From Bradyrhizobium sp. WSM471 (lineage in GTDB: Bacteria; Pseudomonadota; Alphaproteobacteria; Rhizobiales; Xanthobacteraceae), in contig NZ_CM001442.1 of assembly GCF_000244915.1 (NCBI RefSeq), forward strand, positions 868,001 to 932,000: a stretch of 64,000 nt of DNA, read 5' to 3'. Shown here piece by piece: positions 16,411 through 24,342 of the stretch. The translations under genes and the position numbers were made by a program. Positions within the stretch are counted from its first letter, which is position 1, and each line of letters begins with the position of its first letter. A model generated the notes under the pieces. It was given only the letters and a program-made list of their open reading frames with translations, did no database searches and was not told the DNA's origin.

Positions 16411-18246
16411 CTACTCCTCCGGCACACCTGACAAACGTAGGCCCTCGTAGATGCGCTCGCGCTGCGCCAGGAAAATCGGGTTTTCACTGCGGCGTTCATT
16501 GCGAAATCTAGCGACAGTGAAGTTCGGGTCGAGCCGGAGGCCGGCATTCCGCGCTTCTCGCGCCTCCGTCGAGCGGCCGCTGAGCGCTGAGGCCGCCGCC
16601 AGGAAGAAATGAGGCATGCCGACATTAGGATTCAATCCGACTGATTTACGTAGCCGGTCCAGGGCAGAGTCGAGCCGGCCGAGGAACAGATCGGCAATCC
16701 CAAGCAGGGCGTGCCAGCGATCCAGTCCGGGATCGCGCGGGCTGAGTCGGATTGCGTTTGTGAGACTAGCTTCTGCCTCTTCCGCGCGCCCGAGTAGCAC
16801 CTTCATGAAGCCTGCGTCGGCGTGCGCCCAGGCCAGATTGTGATCAAGCCCGATCGCGAACTCAAGCTCGCTGAGCGCTCGTTCCGTCGCGCCCGAGACA
16901 TGCAGGACGTTGGCGTGGACAAAATGGGCAAGAGCGTTGCTAGGGGCCAGCGTCAGCGCCTGAGTAATCGCGGTAAGCGCGATTCGTAGTTGCTCGTCCC
17001 GATTGATCGAGGCGAAGGTGCGAAGTTCGTTGCCATGATAGAACGCAACACCGATCAACGCCTCTACGTTTTGGGCGTCCAACTTGAGCGCTTCGTCAAA
17101 CAGGTCACACGCCGCACGGTCGCGGCGCAGCGACAAGGGTTGGTTGAGGATCGCCCAACCGCGCATGGCTAGATCTACGGCATCCATGTTGTTTGGCCGT
17201 TCGCGCTCGGCCCGGCGGCCTTCGGCAGCAACGAGCTCGATGCCAACAATCCGAGCGAGCCGCGTGGTGATCTCATCTTGCATGTCGAAAATGTCGGCGC
17301 GCGGCTTGTCGAAACGTTCGGCCCAAAGGTGTGCGCCGGTTTCTGTGTCGATGAGCTGTGCGTTGACGCGAACGCGGTCGGCGCCGCCCTGCACGCTCCC
17401 TTCCATCACGTATCGAACCCCAAGTTCGCGGCCGATCACCCGGACGTCCACTGGCTTGCTTTTGAAGGTGAAGGCCGTGTTGCGAGCTATGACGAAAGCT
17501 CCAGGAATGCGGGATAGGTCGGTTGTCAGACTTTCCGTTACACCATCGACGAAGTAGTCCTGCGCGCTGTCGCCATTGAGGTTGACGAAGGGCAGGACGA
17601 CGATGGAGAGCCGCGGTGCGATGGCGTTGTCCGGCGCCGTTGCTAACGAGCGGGTAGGCGATAGCGTATAGACTTGGACTGGCCCGGCGATATTCTTCAA
17701 TTTGTGGCGGCCGCGATCTTGCGCCGCGATATCGATCTTGCCACGTACCTGGTCATAGGCGGCACTGGACAGGCAAATACCGCCAGGCTCGGCAATCCCC
17801 TCCAATCGCGCCGCCACATTGACCGCATCTCCCATGAGATCGCCGTCTTCCTCCACGACCACGTCACCAACATTGATGCCGATGCGGAATTCAATGCGCT
17901 TATCCGGCGCTAGGTCGGCGTTGCTCCCGGCCAAGGCCCGCTGCACATCGATCGCCGTACGAACCGCATCCACAACCGAAGCGAACTCGGCCAGCAAACC
18001 GTCTCCAGTAGTTTTGACGATGCGACCTCGATGGGCAGTGATGGCGGGATCGATCAAGTCCTTGCGAAGGTCCCGGAGGCGATCGAGCGTACCTTCCTCG
18101 TCACTGCCCACAAGCCGACTGTAGCCGACTGCATCGGCCGCCAGGATCGTGGTCAACCGTCGGATTTGCCGGTCGATCGCCAAGTCGCCCTCCTGGATGA
18201 TCGAGGCCAGTCTACGCAGTTGGCTGTGGGTGCCAAGGAATTTCAC
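16411..18246 (-). CDS. Class III adenylate/guanylate cyclase with TPR repeats
   Basis: A 611-residue protein. The N-terminal cyclase domain (residues about 28-200) has metal-binding Asp in TTILAADAVGYSRL, the KTTGDGLLAEF loop with the second Asp, and MGDAVNVAARLEG. The middle domain begins IVVLPFVNLNGDSAQDYFVDG, typical of the TolB-like/CadC-associated region in Bradyrhizobium cyclases. The C-terminal 250 residues are TPR-like helices (for example ALAHFVHANVLHVSGATERA). The true start may be at AIDRQIRRL rather than the first ATG. The protein is cytoplasmic, with no membrane segment. It is a likely cAMP synthase; the genus is rich in such proteins. Confidence 0.88.
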   Translation of the reverse strand: MKFLGTHSQLRRLASIIQEGDLAIDRQIRRLTTILAADAVGYSRLVGSDEEGTLDRLRDLRKDLIDPAITAHRGRIVKTTGDGLLAEFASVVDAVRTAIDVQRALAGSNADLAPDKRIEFRIGINVGDVVVEEDGDLMGDAVNVAARLEGIAEPGGICLSSAAYDQVRGKIDIAAQDRGRHKLKNIAGPVQVYTLSPTRSLATAPDNAIAPRLSIVVLPFVNLNGDSAQDYFVDGVTESLTTDLSRIPGAFVIARNTAFTFKSKPVDVRVIGRELGVRYVMEGSVQGGADRVRVNAQLIDTETGAHLWAERFDKPRADIFDMQDEITTRLARIVGIELVAAEGRRAERERPNNMDAVDLAMRGWAILNQPLSLRRDRAACDLFDEALKLDAQNVEALIGVAFYHGNELRTFASINRDEQLRIALTAITQALTLAPSNALAHFVHANVLHVSGATERALSELEFAIGLDHNLAWAHADAGFMKVLLGRAEEAEASLTNAIRLSPRDPGLDRWHALLGIADLFLGRLDSALDRLRKSVGLNPNVGMPHFFLAAASALSGRSTEAREARNAGLRLDPNFTVARFRNERRSENPIFLAQRERIYEGLRLSGVPEE

Positions 18247-18437
18247 ATCTTGGACGAACTTCGAGGTGCCCGGTCGGGACCTAAGTCTGACCTCTGGTGA
18301 GATGCCGCCGGATATCAGAGGCAGAGCGGACGTCGTAGCGCCCTGAGTCAGCGGAGATTTTTGACTGACACCGTAGTATGGTGGCGCCGGGGGCGCTTCT
18401 TGCGGCCTATGACGAACCGCGGCTCGGAGGGAGCAGG

Positions 18438-18638
18438 TTAGTTCCGCAGGATCGGCGCCTCGCGAAGTGCACTCCTGCCGATCTGCTTCAGCCCGTCGAC
18501 CGATGTCTCGCCCTTGCTGGCGGCTTCGAGGATCATGGAGGCGACGTGGGTGCGGGCAGAGGTCTCATAGCGTGACACGCTCTCGCACACTTCGTCGAGG
18601 ACCGCGCGCAAAAGCGCGGTGGTTTCAGAATCGAACAT
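18438..18638 (-). CDS. Small conserved protein, MFDxETTALLRAVLDEVCES family, intact copy
   Basis: A 66-residue all-helical protein starting MFDSETTALLRAVLDEVCES. A conserved HVASMILEAA follows, then a tail ending LREAPILRN. Two more members occur in this window, at 30494-30692 (frameshifted) and 57994-58380 (C-terminus replaced). The repetition at protein level supports coding. Function unknown. Confidence 0.65.
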   Translation of the reverse strand: MFDSETTALLRAVLDEVCESVSRYETSARTHVASMILEAASKGETSVDGLKQIGRSALREAPILRN

Positions 18639-18885
18639 TGGAGGTCTCCCCCAGCGAAAGCGGGATCTTGCATGAACCCGCCCAGACTGGGATTCACGCA
18701 AGTTAGTGATGACGAAAAATTCTGCGGGAGGACGAGGAGGAATGAGCGTGGCCTCGCCTTTTGGGGGCTGGGGGGCTTGGGGGCGGAGCCACGCAGGCCA
18801 TGCATTCGCGCGGGCCCACCACATCAACGGTATCCGGCCGAGCCCGTTCCATGTTCGACACCAAGACCACGCGCGGCTCGAACGC

Positions 18886-19068
18886 CTACGGCTCCGGAGG
18901 GCGCAGCGGGCCGTCCGCCCACTTGCGGGCGGCGGGGTCGCGTAGCGGGTCATCGTTGCAATTGGTGCAGACGTACCGCGGCGGCCGTTCTGAAGCTTCG
19001 TCGGACATAGCTTTCATCGGCTTGCCGCACGTCGGGCACGCCTTCCGGATCGGATGGAGCATGGCCAT
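18886..19068 (-). CDS. Small zinc-ribbon protein, paralog of 63837-64000
   Basis: A 60-residue protein with CPTCGKPMKAM near the N-terminus and YVCTNCNDDPLRDPAARKWA near the C-terminus, a two-CxxC zinc ribbon. The partial protein at the right edge of the window has the same layout and the same YVCTNC and LRPP ending. Role unknown. Confidence 0.65.
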   Translation of the reverse strand: MAMLHPIRKACPTCGKPMKAMSDEASERPPRYVCTNCNDDPLRDPAARKWADGPLRPPEP

Positions 19069-19223
19069 CTATTTTTCCCCTGCGATGGCACTCTAGTTCA
19101 GCCGAGATCGCGAGCTCAAGCTGGCCGATAAAAATTAGGTCGGGTTCACGCACTGTTGCGCGCCTTCTTGACTCCGCCGCCGCACAGCACTCAACTCTGG
19201 GCAGTGATGTTGAGGGGCGTGTC

Positions 19224-19436
19224 ATGGAGCAGGAGTTCTACCGAGGTCTGGCCCAAAAGGTCCGAGGTATGGCGGAGAAAGCCGATCCGTTCACCCGGCG
19301 TCGTCTCCTAGATCTCGCCAAACGGTATGACAGCAGGGGCGGTCAGCCCTCGGCATCCGGGCCGACCGAGCGGCCGCTGCCGGCGTCTCGCACGCCGCCG
19401 CCTGCAGCGACTTTCTCTGGACCCAGTGAGGCCTGA
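19224..19436 (+). CDS. Small conserved hypothetical protein
   Basis: A 70-residue protein beginning MEQEFYRGLAQKVRGMAEKA, followed by DPFTRRRLLDLAKRYD, a helical module I recognise as common in Bradyrhizobium. The tail is Pro/Ser-rich and disordered. No membrane or metal motif. Function unknown. Confidence 0.6.
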   Translation: MEQEFYRGLAQKVRGMAEKADPFTRRRLLDLAKRYDSRGGQPSASGPTERPLPASRTPPPAATFSGPSEA

Positions 19437-19633
19437 CGCCCACACCCGTGTCGTTCTTGATGGTGCCGCACCGCGCACCCGATGAAGCCTGGCGCCGCAG
19501 CGCGCGAGAGATCTGCCGACAGACGCTCCCCAGGGCCAAGCTCACGTACCCAGCCGGTGGTCCTGGCCTCACCGGCGAGGATTTGATGCCGTGAGCGGGT
19601 GGTGCGGCATCGCGTTGCCCCCTGAACTCGCTC

Positions 19634-19861
19634 CTAGCGCCTTGGAAGGGGGTCCGGGAAGGCGCTGCGCCTTGCCTCGGTAACGAGCTGCCGCGTAGGC
19701 CACCCTTCCGGCACGTTGTGCTCGGCAGCCCCGCGTAGGCGAGTCAACTCCGACCACGCCAGGGCGGCGGTGATCCATCTCTGCCGTTCTAGCCCATCGG
19801 CTTCGGCGGCAAACTTCATCGCCGCGGCGGCCTCGCGCTTGGGGTCGTACTCGAGATCCAT
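19634..19861 (-). CDS. Small conserved hypothetical protein, paralog of 61491-61661
   Basis: A 75-residue protein beginning MDLEYDPKREAAAAMKFAAE and containing ERQRWITAALAWSELTRLR. The product at 61491 shares EYDPxREA, the RQRWI(T/R)TAALAW-type segment and the LT element. DNA just upstream is also conserved (CGTAAACGATCAC in both). ATG at 19861 matches the paralog. Function unknown. Confidence 0.6.
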   Translation of the reverse strand: MDLEYDPKREAAAAMKFAAEADGLERQRWITAALAWSELTRLRGAAEHNVPEGWPTRQLVTEARRSAFPDPLPRR

Positions 19862-20167
19862 AGATACAAATATAGCTGCAGATCGTAAACGATCACGCAC
19901 CAGTGGGACCGTAGCAATCCGGGGTCGGCACGATAGGCGGACGCCTGTCTAGCCTTTGGAGCTGCTCCGCCGATCCGCCCGTTCATAGCGCGGACCTCTG
20001 GAGCGCTCGCGCTTGAAGCCCTGCGCGAGCGTCCCGCAAGGGGACCCAACTGCACCGACTCTCCCGAAAAGCCCGTGAATTGCTTTGTCTTTCAGATATC
20101 TCGCGCCGAGCGGTCCCGATATTGTGGGGCCTGACGGGACTACCTCATCGGCTCACCACGAGAAGAG
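19862..20167. other. Intergenic region, no gene seen
   Basis: About 300 bases between two divergent genes. The left end holds CGTAAACGATCAC and ATCCGGGG, which are conserved upstream of the paralog at 61661 and may be promoter or former coding sequence. Nothing else is recognisable. Confidence 0.5.
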
Positions 20168-21067
20168 ATGTTTCAAGACGCATCGGATCTGGCCGCGATG
20201 GCCGAGGTACTAGGGCGATCGAGCGACTACCGGGTGCTCCGGCGCCTGGTGCCGCGGCCGAGGTCGATGGGGGTCTCCGGACACGAAATGAGGATCGGCA
20301 TCCTGCTCGACACCGAAACCACCGGCCTCGACCACCGCAAAGATGAAGTCATCGAACTCGGCATGGTCAAGTTCGGCTACACGCCGGACGGGCGCATCAT
20401 TGATGTCAGGGACACGTTCTCCGCCTTCAATGAGCCGTCCGAGCCGATCCCGGCCGAGATCACGGCGCTTACCGGCATCACCCACGAAATGGTGGCCGGC
20501 CACAGGATCGACGAGGCCGCCGTGAACGCCTTCGTCGATGATTCCGTGGTCCTGGTCATCGCGCATAACAGTGGATTCGATCGGAAGTTTTCCGAACGCT
20601 ACTGGCCCGTCTTCGAGCGGAAGGCGTGGGCATGCTCCGCGACCGAGGTCCAGTGGCGGCAGCACGGCTTCGATGGAGCGAAGCTCGGCTACCTTCTGAA
20701 TGGCGCCGGCTATTTTCACCAGGCGCACCGCGCGGTTGACGACTGTCACGCGCTGCTCGAGATCTTGGACTTCGACCTACCAACGACCGGCGCGCCCGCG
20801 CTCGCCGTCCTGCTCGAGACCGCACGACAGAAGACCATCCGGATCTGGGCCGAACAGTCGCCGTTCGAACTCAAGGATTCGCTGAATCGGCGCGGCTATC
20901 GCTGGAGCGACGGCACGGACGGTCGGCCAAAGTCCTGGTACGTCGACGTCTGCGACTCGGCGCTGGACACCGAGCTCGCGTTTCTCCGGACCGAGATCTA
21001 CCTGCGCGACGTGGAGCCGCGCCTGCAGACGCTGACCGCCTTCACCCGCTTCTCCTGCAGGATCTGA
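20168..21067 (+). CDS. DnaQ-like DEDDh 3'-5' exonuclease
   Basis: A 299-residue protein. After a short N-terminal extension (about 40 residues) comes the exonuclease fold: Exo I LLDTETTGLDH (D and E), Exo II AHNSGFDRKFSE (D) and Exo III HRAVDDCHALLEIL (H and D), the complete DEDDh set. A C-terminal extension of about 90 residues contains NRRGYRWSDGTDGRPKSWY, seen in some stand-alone DnaQ homologs. It trims 3' DNA ends; in this block it could process breaks for Ku and LigD, which is inferred from position. Confidence 0.87.
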   Translation: MFQDASDLAAMAEVLGRSSDYRVLRRLVPRPRSMGVSGHEMRIGILLDTETTGLDHRKDEVIELGMVKFGYTPDGRIIDVRDTFSAFNEPSEPIPAEITALTGITHEMVAGHRIDEAAVNAFVDDSVVLVIAHNSGFDRKFSERYWPVFERKAWACSATEVQWRQHGFDGAKLGYLLNGAGYFHQAHRAVDDCHALLEILDFDLPTTGAPALAVLLETARQKTIRIWAEQSPFELKDSLNRRGYRWSDGTDGRPKSWYVDVCDSALDTELAFLRTEIYLRDVEPRLQTLTAFTRFSCRI

Positions 21068-21105
21068 TGGCCGCCAACGGCCATGCTACGCGCGCGAACC
21101 TGCCC

Positions 21106-21288
21106 TCAGCGGCCGAGACGTTTCTCGACCCGCTTGCGGCTGTTGCCGACCTTCTTCACGGCCTTCTTCACCGCCGAGGCCGAGCGGCCAGTCTTCTTTG
21201 CTTCGTACCGCAATTCGTAGTGCTGGCCTTTAGCCACGCGGGCGCGATCCTGTTTGCGTCCCCGTGCGGTCTTCTTCTTCCCTGCCAT
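21106..21288 (-). CDS. DUF3606 family basic protein
   Basis: A 60-residue, very Lys/Arg-rich protein (MAGKKKTARGRKQDRARVAK ... VGNSRKRVEKRLGR). The central YELRYEAKKTGRSASAVKKA fits DUF3606, a small family with a helix-turn-helix-like core. It is a plausible nucleic-acid-associated protein; function unknown. Confidence 0.7.
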   Translation of the reverse strand: MAGKKKTARGRKQDRARVAKGQHYELRYEAKKTGRSASAVKKAVKKVGNSRKRVEKRLGR

Positions 21289-21621
21289 CTGCTCCTCCGT
21301 CTGCGAAACTGATGGCAGTGCAACGCTTCAAGGAATCGCGGGGTTCCCTCAAAGAAGCTGTTGCGGGCTGAAGCCGAACGAGCGCCGGCAGCATCTCGGC
21401 TTCACCCTTGTTGGCCTTTCCATTTCGTTTGCTCGACCGCCTGCACGAAGGCTTCGTCGCACCGCATGACTACAGCGGCCCTTTGGCGTACGTCGCCCGG
21501 GTTGGCCAGCTCCGAACGCTCCGCCCGAATGACCTTGAAGTACGCGCCCTGAGCCCGCTCCCGTTTTCTTGCAGATCCTTTTCTACATCTTCCATTCCAA
21601 ACCCACGGACCGGGAAAACTT
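21289..21621. other. Intergenic region without a convincing gene
   Basis: Short open frames occur on both strands but none has a recognisable domain or ribosome site. The right end runs into the EcfG-type promoter at 21622. Confidence 0.5.
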
Positions 21622-21646
21622 GGAACTTCTCAGTCCAGCGCATGTT
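21622..21646 (+). promoter_or_regulatory. EcfG-type general-stress promoter
   Basis: GGAAC at 21622-21626 and TGTT at 21643-21646 are separated by 16 bases, the EcfG consensus arrangement. The first gene downstream starts at 21674, leaving a short leader with GGAGG at 21663. The downstream genes (general stress protein, YidB and GlsB types) are of the sort expected in the PhyR-EcfG regulon. Confidence 0.6.
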
Positions 21647-21673
21647 TGTGCCGTGCCACTTCTGGAGGACGAC

Positions 21674-21994
21674 ATGAACAAGAGACTGCTTCTTCTGCTA
21701 ACGGCTGCTTCGCTTCTGGCGGGTTCGTCGTTTGCGCAAAACCCGCCGGCCACTGATCGGCCGAACAATAACGCGGTCAACAGTACCGGTCAGAACAATT
21801 CGCACAAGCCGGTCGCAGGGGCCAACAGCTTCACCGAGGGGCAGGCCAAATCGAAGATTGAGGACGCGGGCTACACCAACGTCACATCCCTGAAGAAGGA
21901 CGACAACGGCGTCTGGCGCGGAAAGGCCAGCAAAGGCGGCGCCTCGACCGATGTGAGTCTGGATTTCCAAGGCAACGTGAACGCGGCGAAATAA
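21674..21994 (+). CDS. PepSY-like exported small protein
   Basis: A 106-residue protein: signal peptide MNKRLLLLLTAASLLAGSSFA-Q, an Asn/Pro-rich linker, then a single domain with KIEDAGYTNVTSLKKDDNG, VWRGKA and VSLDFQGNV. This pattern (GYxxVxxLxxxxxGxWxGKAxxxGxxxxVxLDxxGxV) is PepSY-like and is echoed by the protein at 42650-42883. First gene of the EcfG-controlled group. Confidence 0.75.
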   Translation: MNKRLLLLLTAASLLAGSSFAQNPPATDRPNNNAVNSTGQNNSHKPVAGANSFTEGQAKSKIEDAGYTNVTSLKKDDNGVWRGKASKGGASTDVSLDFQGNVNAAK

Positions 21995-22024
21995 CCTGCG
22001 CCCAACAAAATTGAGGGATTCAAG

Positions 22025-22645
22025 ATGACCGTCACGATTTCACGTCTCTACGATAACTACTCCGATGCGCAGCGCGCGGTGACGAGCCTGGAGGCTGCGG
22101 GCGTGCCGCATTCGGATTTGAGCATCGTCGCGAACAATTCCGACAACTGGTACAGCACCGACAAGAAGGTCGATCGAGATCGAGATGGGGTTGATGATCG
22201 GGCTGAAGGTGCGGCCACGGGAGCGGGCGTCGGCGCAGGCCTCGGTGGCGCGGCCGGCTTGCTCGCGGGCCTTGGCTTGTTGGCGATACCTGGCTTGGGT
22301 CCGGTCGTGGCGGCCGGATGGCTCGCATCGACCGCGCTCGGTGCCGTTGCCGGCGGCGCGACGGGCGGGGTCGTGGGAGCGTTGACGCAGGCCGGCGTAT
22401 CCGATGAGGAAGCACCACTCTACGCCGAAGGTGTTAGGCGCGGCGGCACCCTGGTTTCGGCTCGTGTACCTGATGCGGACCGCGCGCGCTACGAAGCGAT
22501 CCTGAACCAGTCCGCCGTCAATCTCCGCGAACGGAGCGCAGCCTGGCAGAAGGCCGGGTGGAAGAGCTACGATCCCTCCGCCCAGCCTTATGGCGCGGAC
22601 GAGGTCCGCAGAGAGCGCCAACTTTACGGCACCGGAGTGCGATGA
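22025..22645 (+). CDS. General stress protein 17M-like domain protein with glycine zipper
   Basis: A 206-residue protein. Residues 1-55 (VTISRLYDNYSDAQRAVTSL and DLSIVANN) resemble the heat-induced/general stress protein 17M-like domain. Residues 60-125 form a long glycine-zipper hydrophobic stretch (GAGVGAGLGGAAGLLAGLGL), suggesting membrane association. The C-terminal part is charged. It lies 30 bases after the PepSY-like gene and is closed by a strong terminator. Confidence 0.8.
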   Translation: MTVTISRLYDNYSDAQRAVTSLEAAGVPHSDLSIVANNSDNWYSTDKKVDRDRDGVDDRAEGAATGAGVGAGLGGAAGLLAGLGLLAIPGLGPVVAAGWLASTALGAVAGGATGGVVGALTQAGVSDEEAPLYAEGVRRGGTLVSARVPDADRARYEAILNQSAVNLRERSAAWQKAGWKSYDPSAQPYGADEVRRERQLYGTGVR

Positions 22646-22652
22646 ATTAGCC

Positions 22653-22684
22653 GGCGGCCCGCCCTAGGCGGGCCGCCCTTTTCT
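22653..22684 (+). terminator. Rho-independent terminator
   Basis: A perfect 11-bp stem (GGCGGCCCGCC, loop CTA, GGCGGGCCGCC) at 22653-22677 is followed by CTTTTCTT. It begins 7 bases after the stop of the general stress gene, so the EcfG-driven transcript probably ends or is attenuated here. Confidence 0.88.
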
Positions 22685-22719
22685 TGCACGTTACTAATGA
22701 TCGAACTGAGGAGCCGAAT

Positions 22720-23178
22720 ATGAGCCGCGGAATGCCATCGATGACCGCCCTCTTGGGTATGCTCGCAATCGCCGGTTACCAGAATCGTGACAAGTTGGCC
22801 GACATGTTTCGCAGTGCGACCTCCGGTCAGCCGGCGGGTGCCAAGGATTCCCTGAGCGGCATGCTCGGCAACCTTGGTGGCCTTGTGGGGGGCGGCGGCG
22901 TGGGTTCGCTCCTGAACGGCGGGATCGGCGAGTTGCTCGAGCACTTCAAGCAGAACGGACAGGGCGAGGCGGCTCAATCCTGGATCAATCAGGGGCCAAA
23001 CCGGGATGTCACCCCGCCCGAACTCCAGCAGGCTATCGGTCCGGACGTCCTTCAAAAGCTGGAGCAGCAGACCGGCCTGTCGCAGCAGGAGATCCTCGAC
23101 CGATTGTCCCGAGAGCTTCCGACGGCCGTGGACAAATACACGCCTGATGGACGTCTTCCGGCTCCATCGGCGGGATAA
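22720..23178 (+). CDS. YidB-family protein (DUF937)
   Basis: A 152-residue protein with the DUF937/YidB pattern: a Gly-rich loop LGNLGGLVGGGGVGSLLNGG, then GQGEAAQSWINQGPNRDVTP, and VLQKLEQQTGLSQQEILDRL near the C-terminus. ATG at 22720 is preceded by GAGGAG. The function of the family is unknown; members are often near stress and membrane proteins. Confidence 0.85.
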   Translation: MSRGMPSMTALLGMLAIAGYQNRDKLADMFRSATSGQPAGAKDSLSGMLGNLGGLVGGGGVGSLLNGGIGELLEHFKQNGQGEAAQSWINQGPNRDVTPPELQQAIGPDVLQKLEQQTGLSQQEILDRLSRELPTAVDKYTPDGRLPAPSAG

Positions 23179-23198
23179 TCACAGCGATAGAGAGAGAC

Positions 23199-23462
23199 AT
23201 GGGCATTATCTGGACGATCATCATTGGCTTCATCGCAGGCATCATCGCGAAGTTCATCATGCCCGGCGATAACGAGCCCTCGGGCTTCATCCTGACCACA
23301 ATCCTGGGAATAGTAGGGGCGTTCGTTGCGACCTATCTTGGTCAGGCTCTCGGCTGGTACCGGCCAGGACAAGGCGCGGGGCTAGTGGGGGCAGTGGTAG
23401 GCGCCATCATCGTGCTTTTCATCTACGGTTTTGTGGCCGGTCGCAGCCGTCGGGCCATCTAA
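23199..23462 (+). CDS. GlsB/YeaQ/YmgE family membrane protein
   Basis: An 87-residue protein with three hydrophobic segments and the family signature GFIAGIIAKFIMPG, then TTILGIVGAFVATYLGQALG and VGAVVGAIIVLFIYG. It is a small inner-membrane stress-response protein (transglycosylase-associated family). It is 20 bases after the YidB gene, so the two are likely one transcript. Confidence 0.9.
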   Translation: MGIIWTIIIGFIAGIIAKFIMPGDNEPSGFILTTILGIVGAFVATYLGQALGWYRPGQGAGLVGAVVGAIIVLFIYGFVAGRSRRAI

Positions 23463-23524
23463 CCACAGCGAGCGGAATTCTGCGGGTTAGCGGAGAATTC
23501 GCCCGGCGCGAAAGGCGAAGCAAG

Positions 23525-23863
23525 ATGAAATGGATGCTCGTTGTGCTGGCGGGAGGGATGACACCGGTTAACACCGACCTGGTCTTCGACAAGTTTGCCG
23601 ATTGCCTCGCCGCCGAGGAGCAGATGCGAAAGCACTATACGGACGCTTTCGAGGCCTGGGACAGTTGGGCCGCGGCCAATATCGAGCGACGGCGCGAATA
23701 CTCGAAGGTCCGCGATCTCCAGGCCAAACGCCTGCTCAGCAACATCGGTACGTGCGTTCCTCATGCGGGCGGCGCCGCCGTAGCACCTCAGCAGCAGAGT
23801 AATCCCGCACCTTCTCAGCCTCCCCAAGGTCTTCCTACTCCGCAGCCAAGTCCCAAAACGTGA
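23525..23863 (+). CDS. Hypothetical protein with Pro-rich tail
   Basis: A 112-residue protein. The N-terminus MKWMLVVLAGGMTPVNTDLV is weakly hydrophobic and may be an atypical export signal. The middle (FADCLAAEEQMRKHYTDAFEAW ending with CVPHAGG) has two cysteines and is helical; the tail is rich in Pro and Gln. No family recognised. Confidence 0.5.
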   Translation: MKWMLVVLAGGMTPVNTDLVFDKFADCLAAEEQMRKHYTDAFEAWDSWAAANIERRREYSKVRDLQAKRLLSNIGTCVPHAGGAAVAPQQQSNPAPSQPPQGLPTPQPSPKT

Positions 23864-24063
23864 CGTCCGAACGTTTCGAACAGGCCCGGCCGCAAACGAA
23901 GGTCGCAGCCGCGCTTTCATCGCCCCTGCCTTGGTTGTTCTCGCCACGCGCTGAGCTGTAGCCTGCTGACGATTATAGGTGCACGCCAAATGTCGCCCAT
24001 AACGGTCCTGCGGGCTGACGATGTCGACCGAACTATAGGCGAGAATGGGCGTTTACCCAGACC

Positions 24064-24342
24064 ATGTCTGACGCCTTCGATTACTTCCGCGCCTACGCCG
24101 TCCGGGCTCTTTGCAAAGCCCGATCGCTGCCGCGCGGCAGAATGAAGCATCTGCAGCTCGTTGCGGGGCGAATTTACAATCTCCTCAAGAAGGAGGCCGC
24201 TTACAGCCCGAACACGCAGCACCTTGAGGACTTCCGGGCAGCGCAAAAACTTGAGGCATCTCTCGATCGCCGCGATCACGGCCCACCCGCTAAAGGAGCG
24301 TTTGCTCCGGTGAGGCCGGGCGCGGAACGGGAGGCTCGTTGA
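24064..24342 (+). CDS. Small conserved hypothetical protein upstream of PolX
   Basis: A 92-residue basic protein (FRAYAVRALCKARSLPRGRM, then AGRIYNLLKKEAAYSPNTQH, then DFRAAQKLEASLDRR). The TGA stop directly abuts the GTG start of the PolX-like gene, which indicates translational coupling. I recognise similar proteins in Bradyrhizobium but know no function. Confidence 0.62.
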   Translation: MSDAFDYFRAYAVRALCKARSLPRGRMKHLQLVAGRIYNLLKKEAAYSPNTQHLEDFRAAQKLEASLDRRDHGPPAKGAFAPVRPGAEREAR

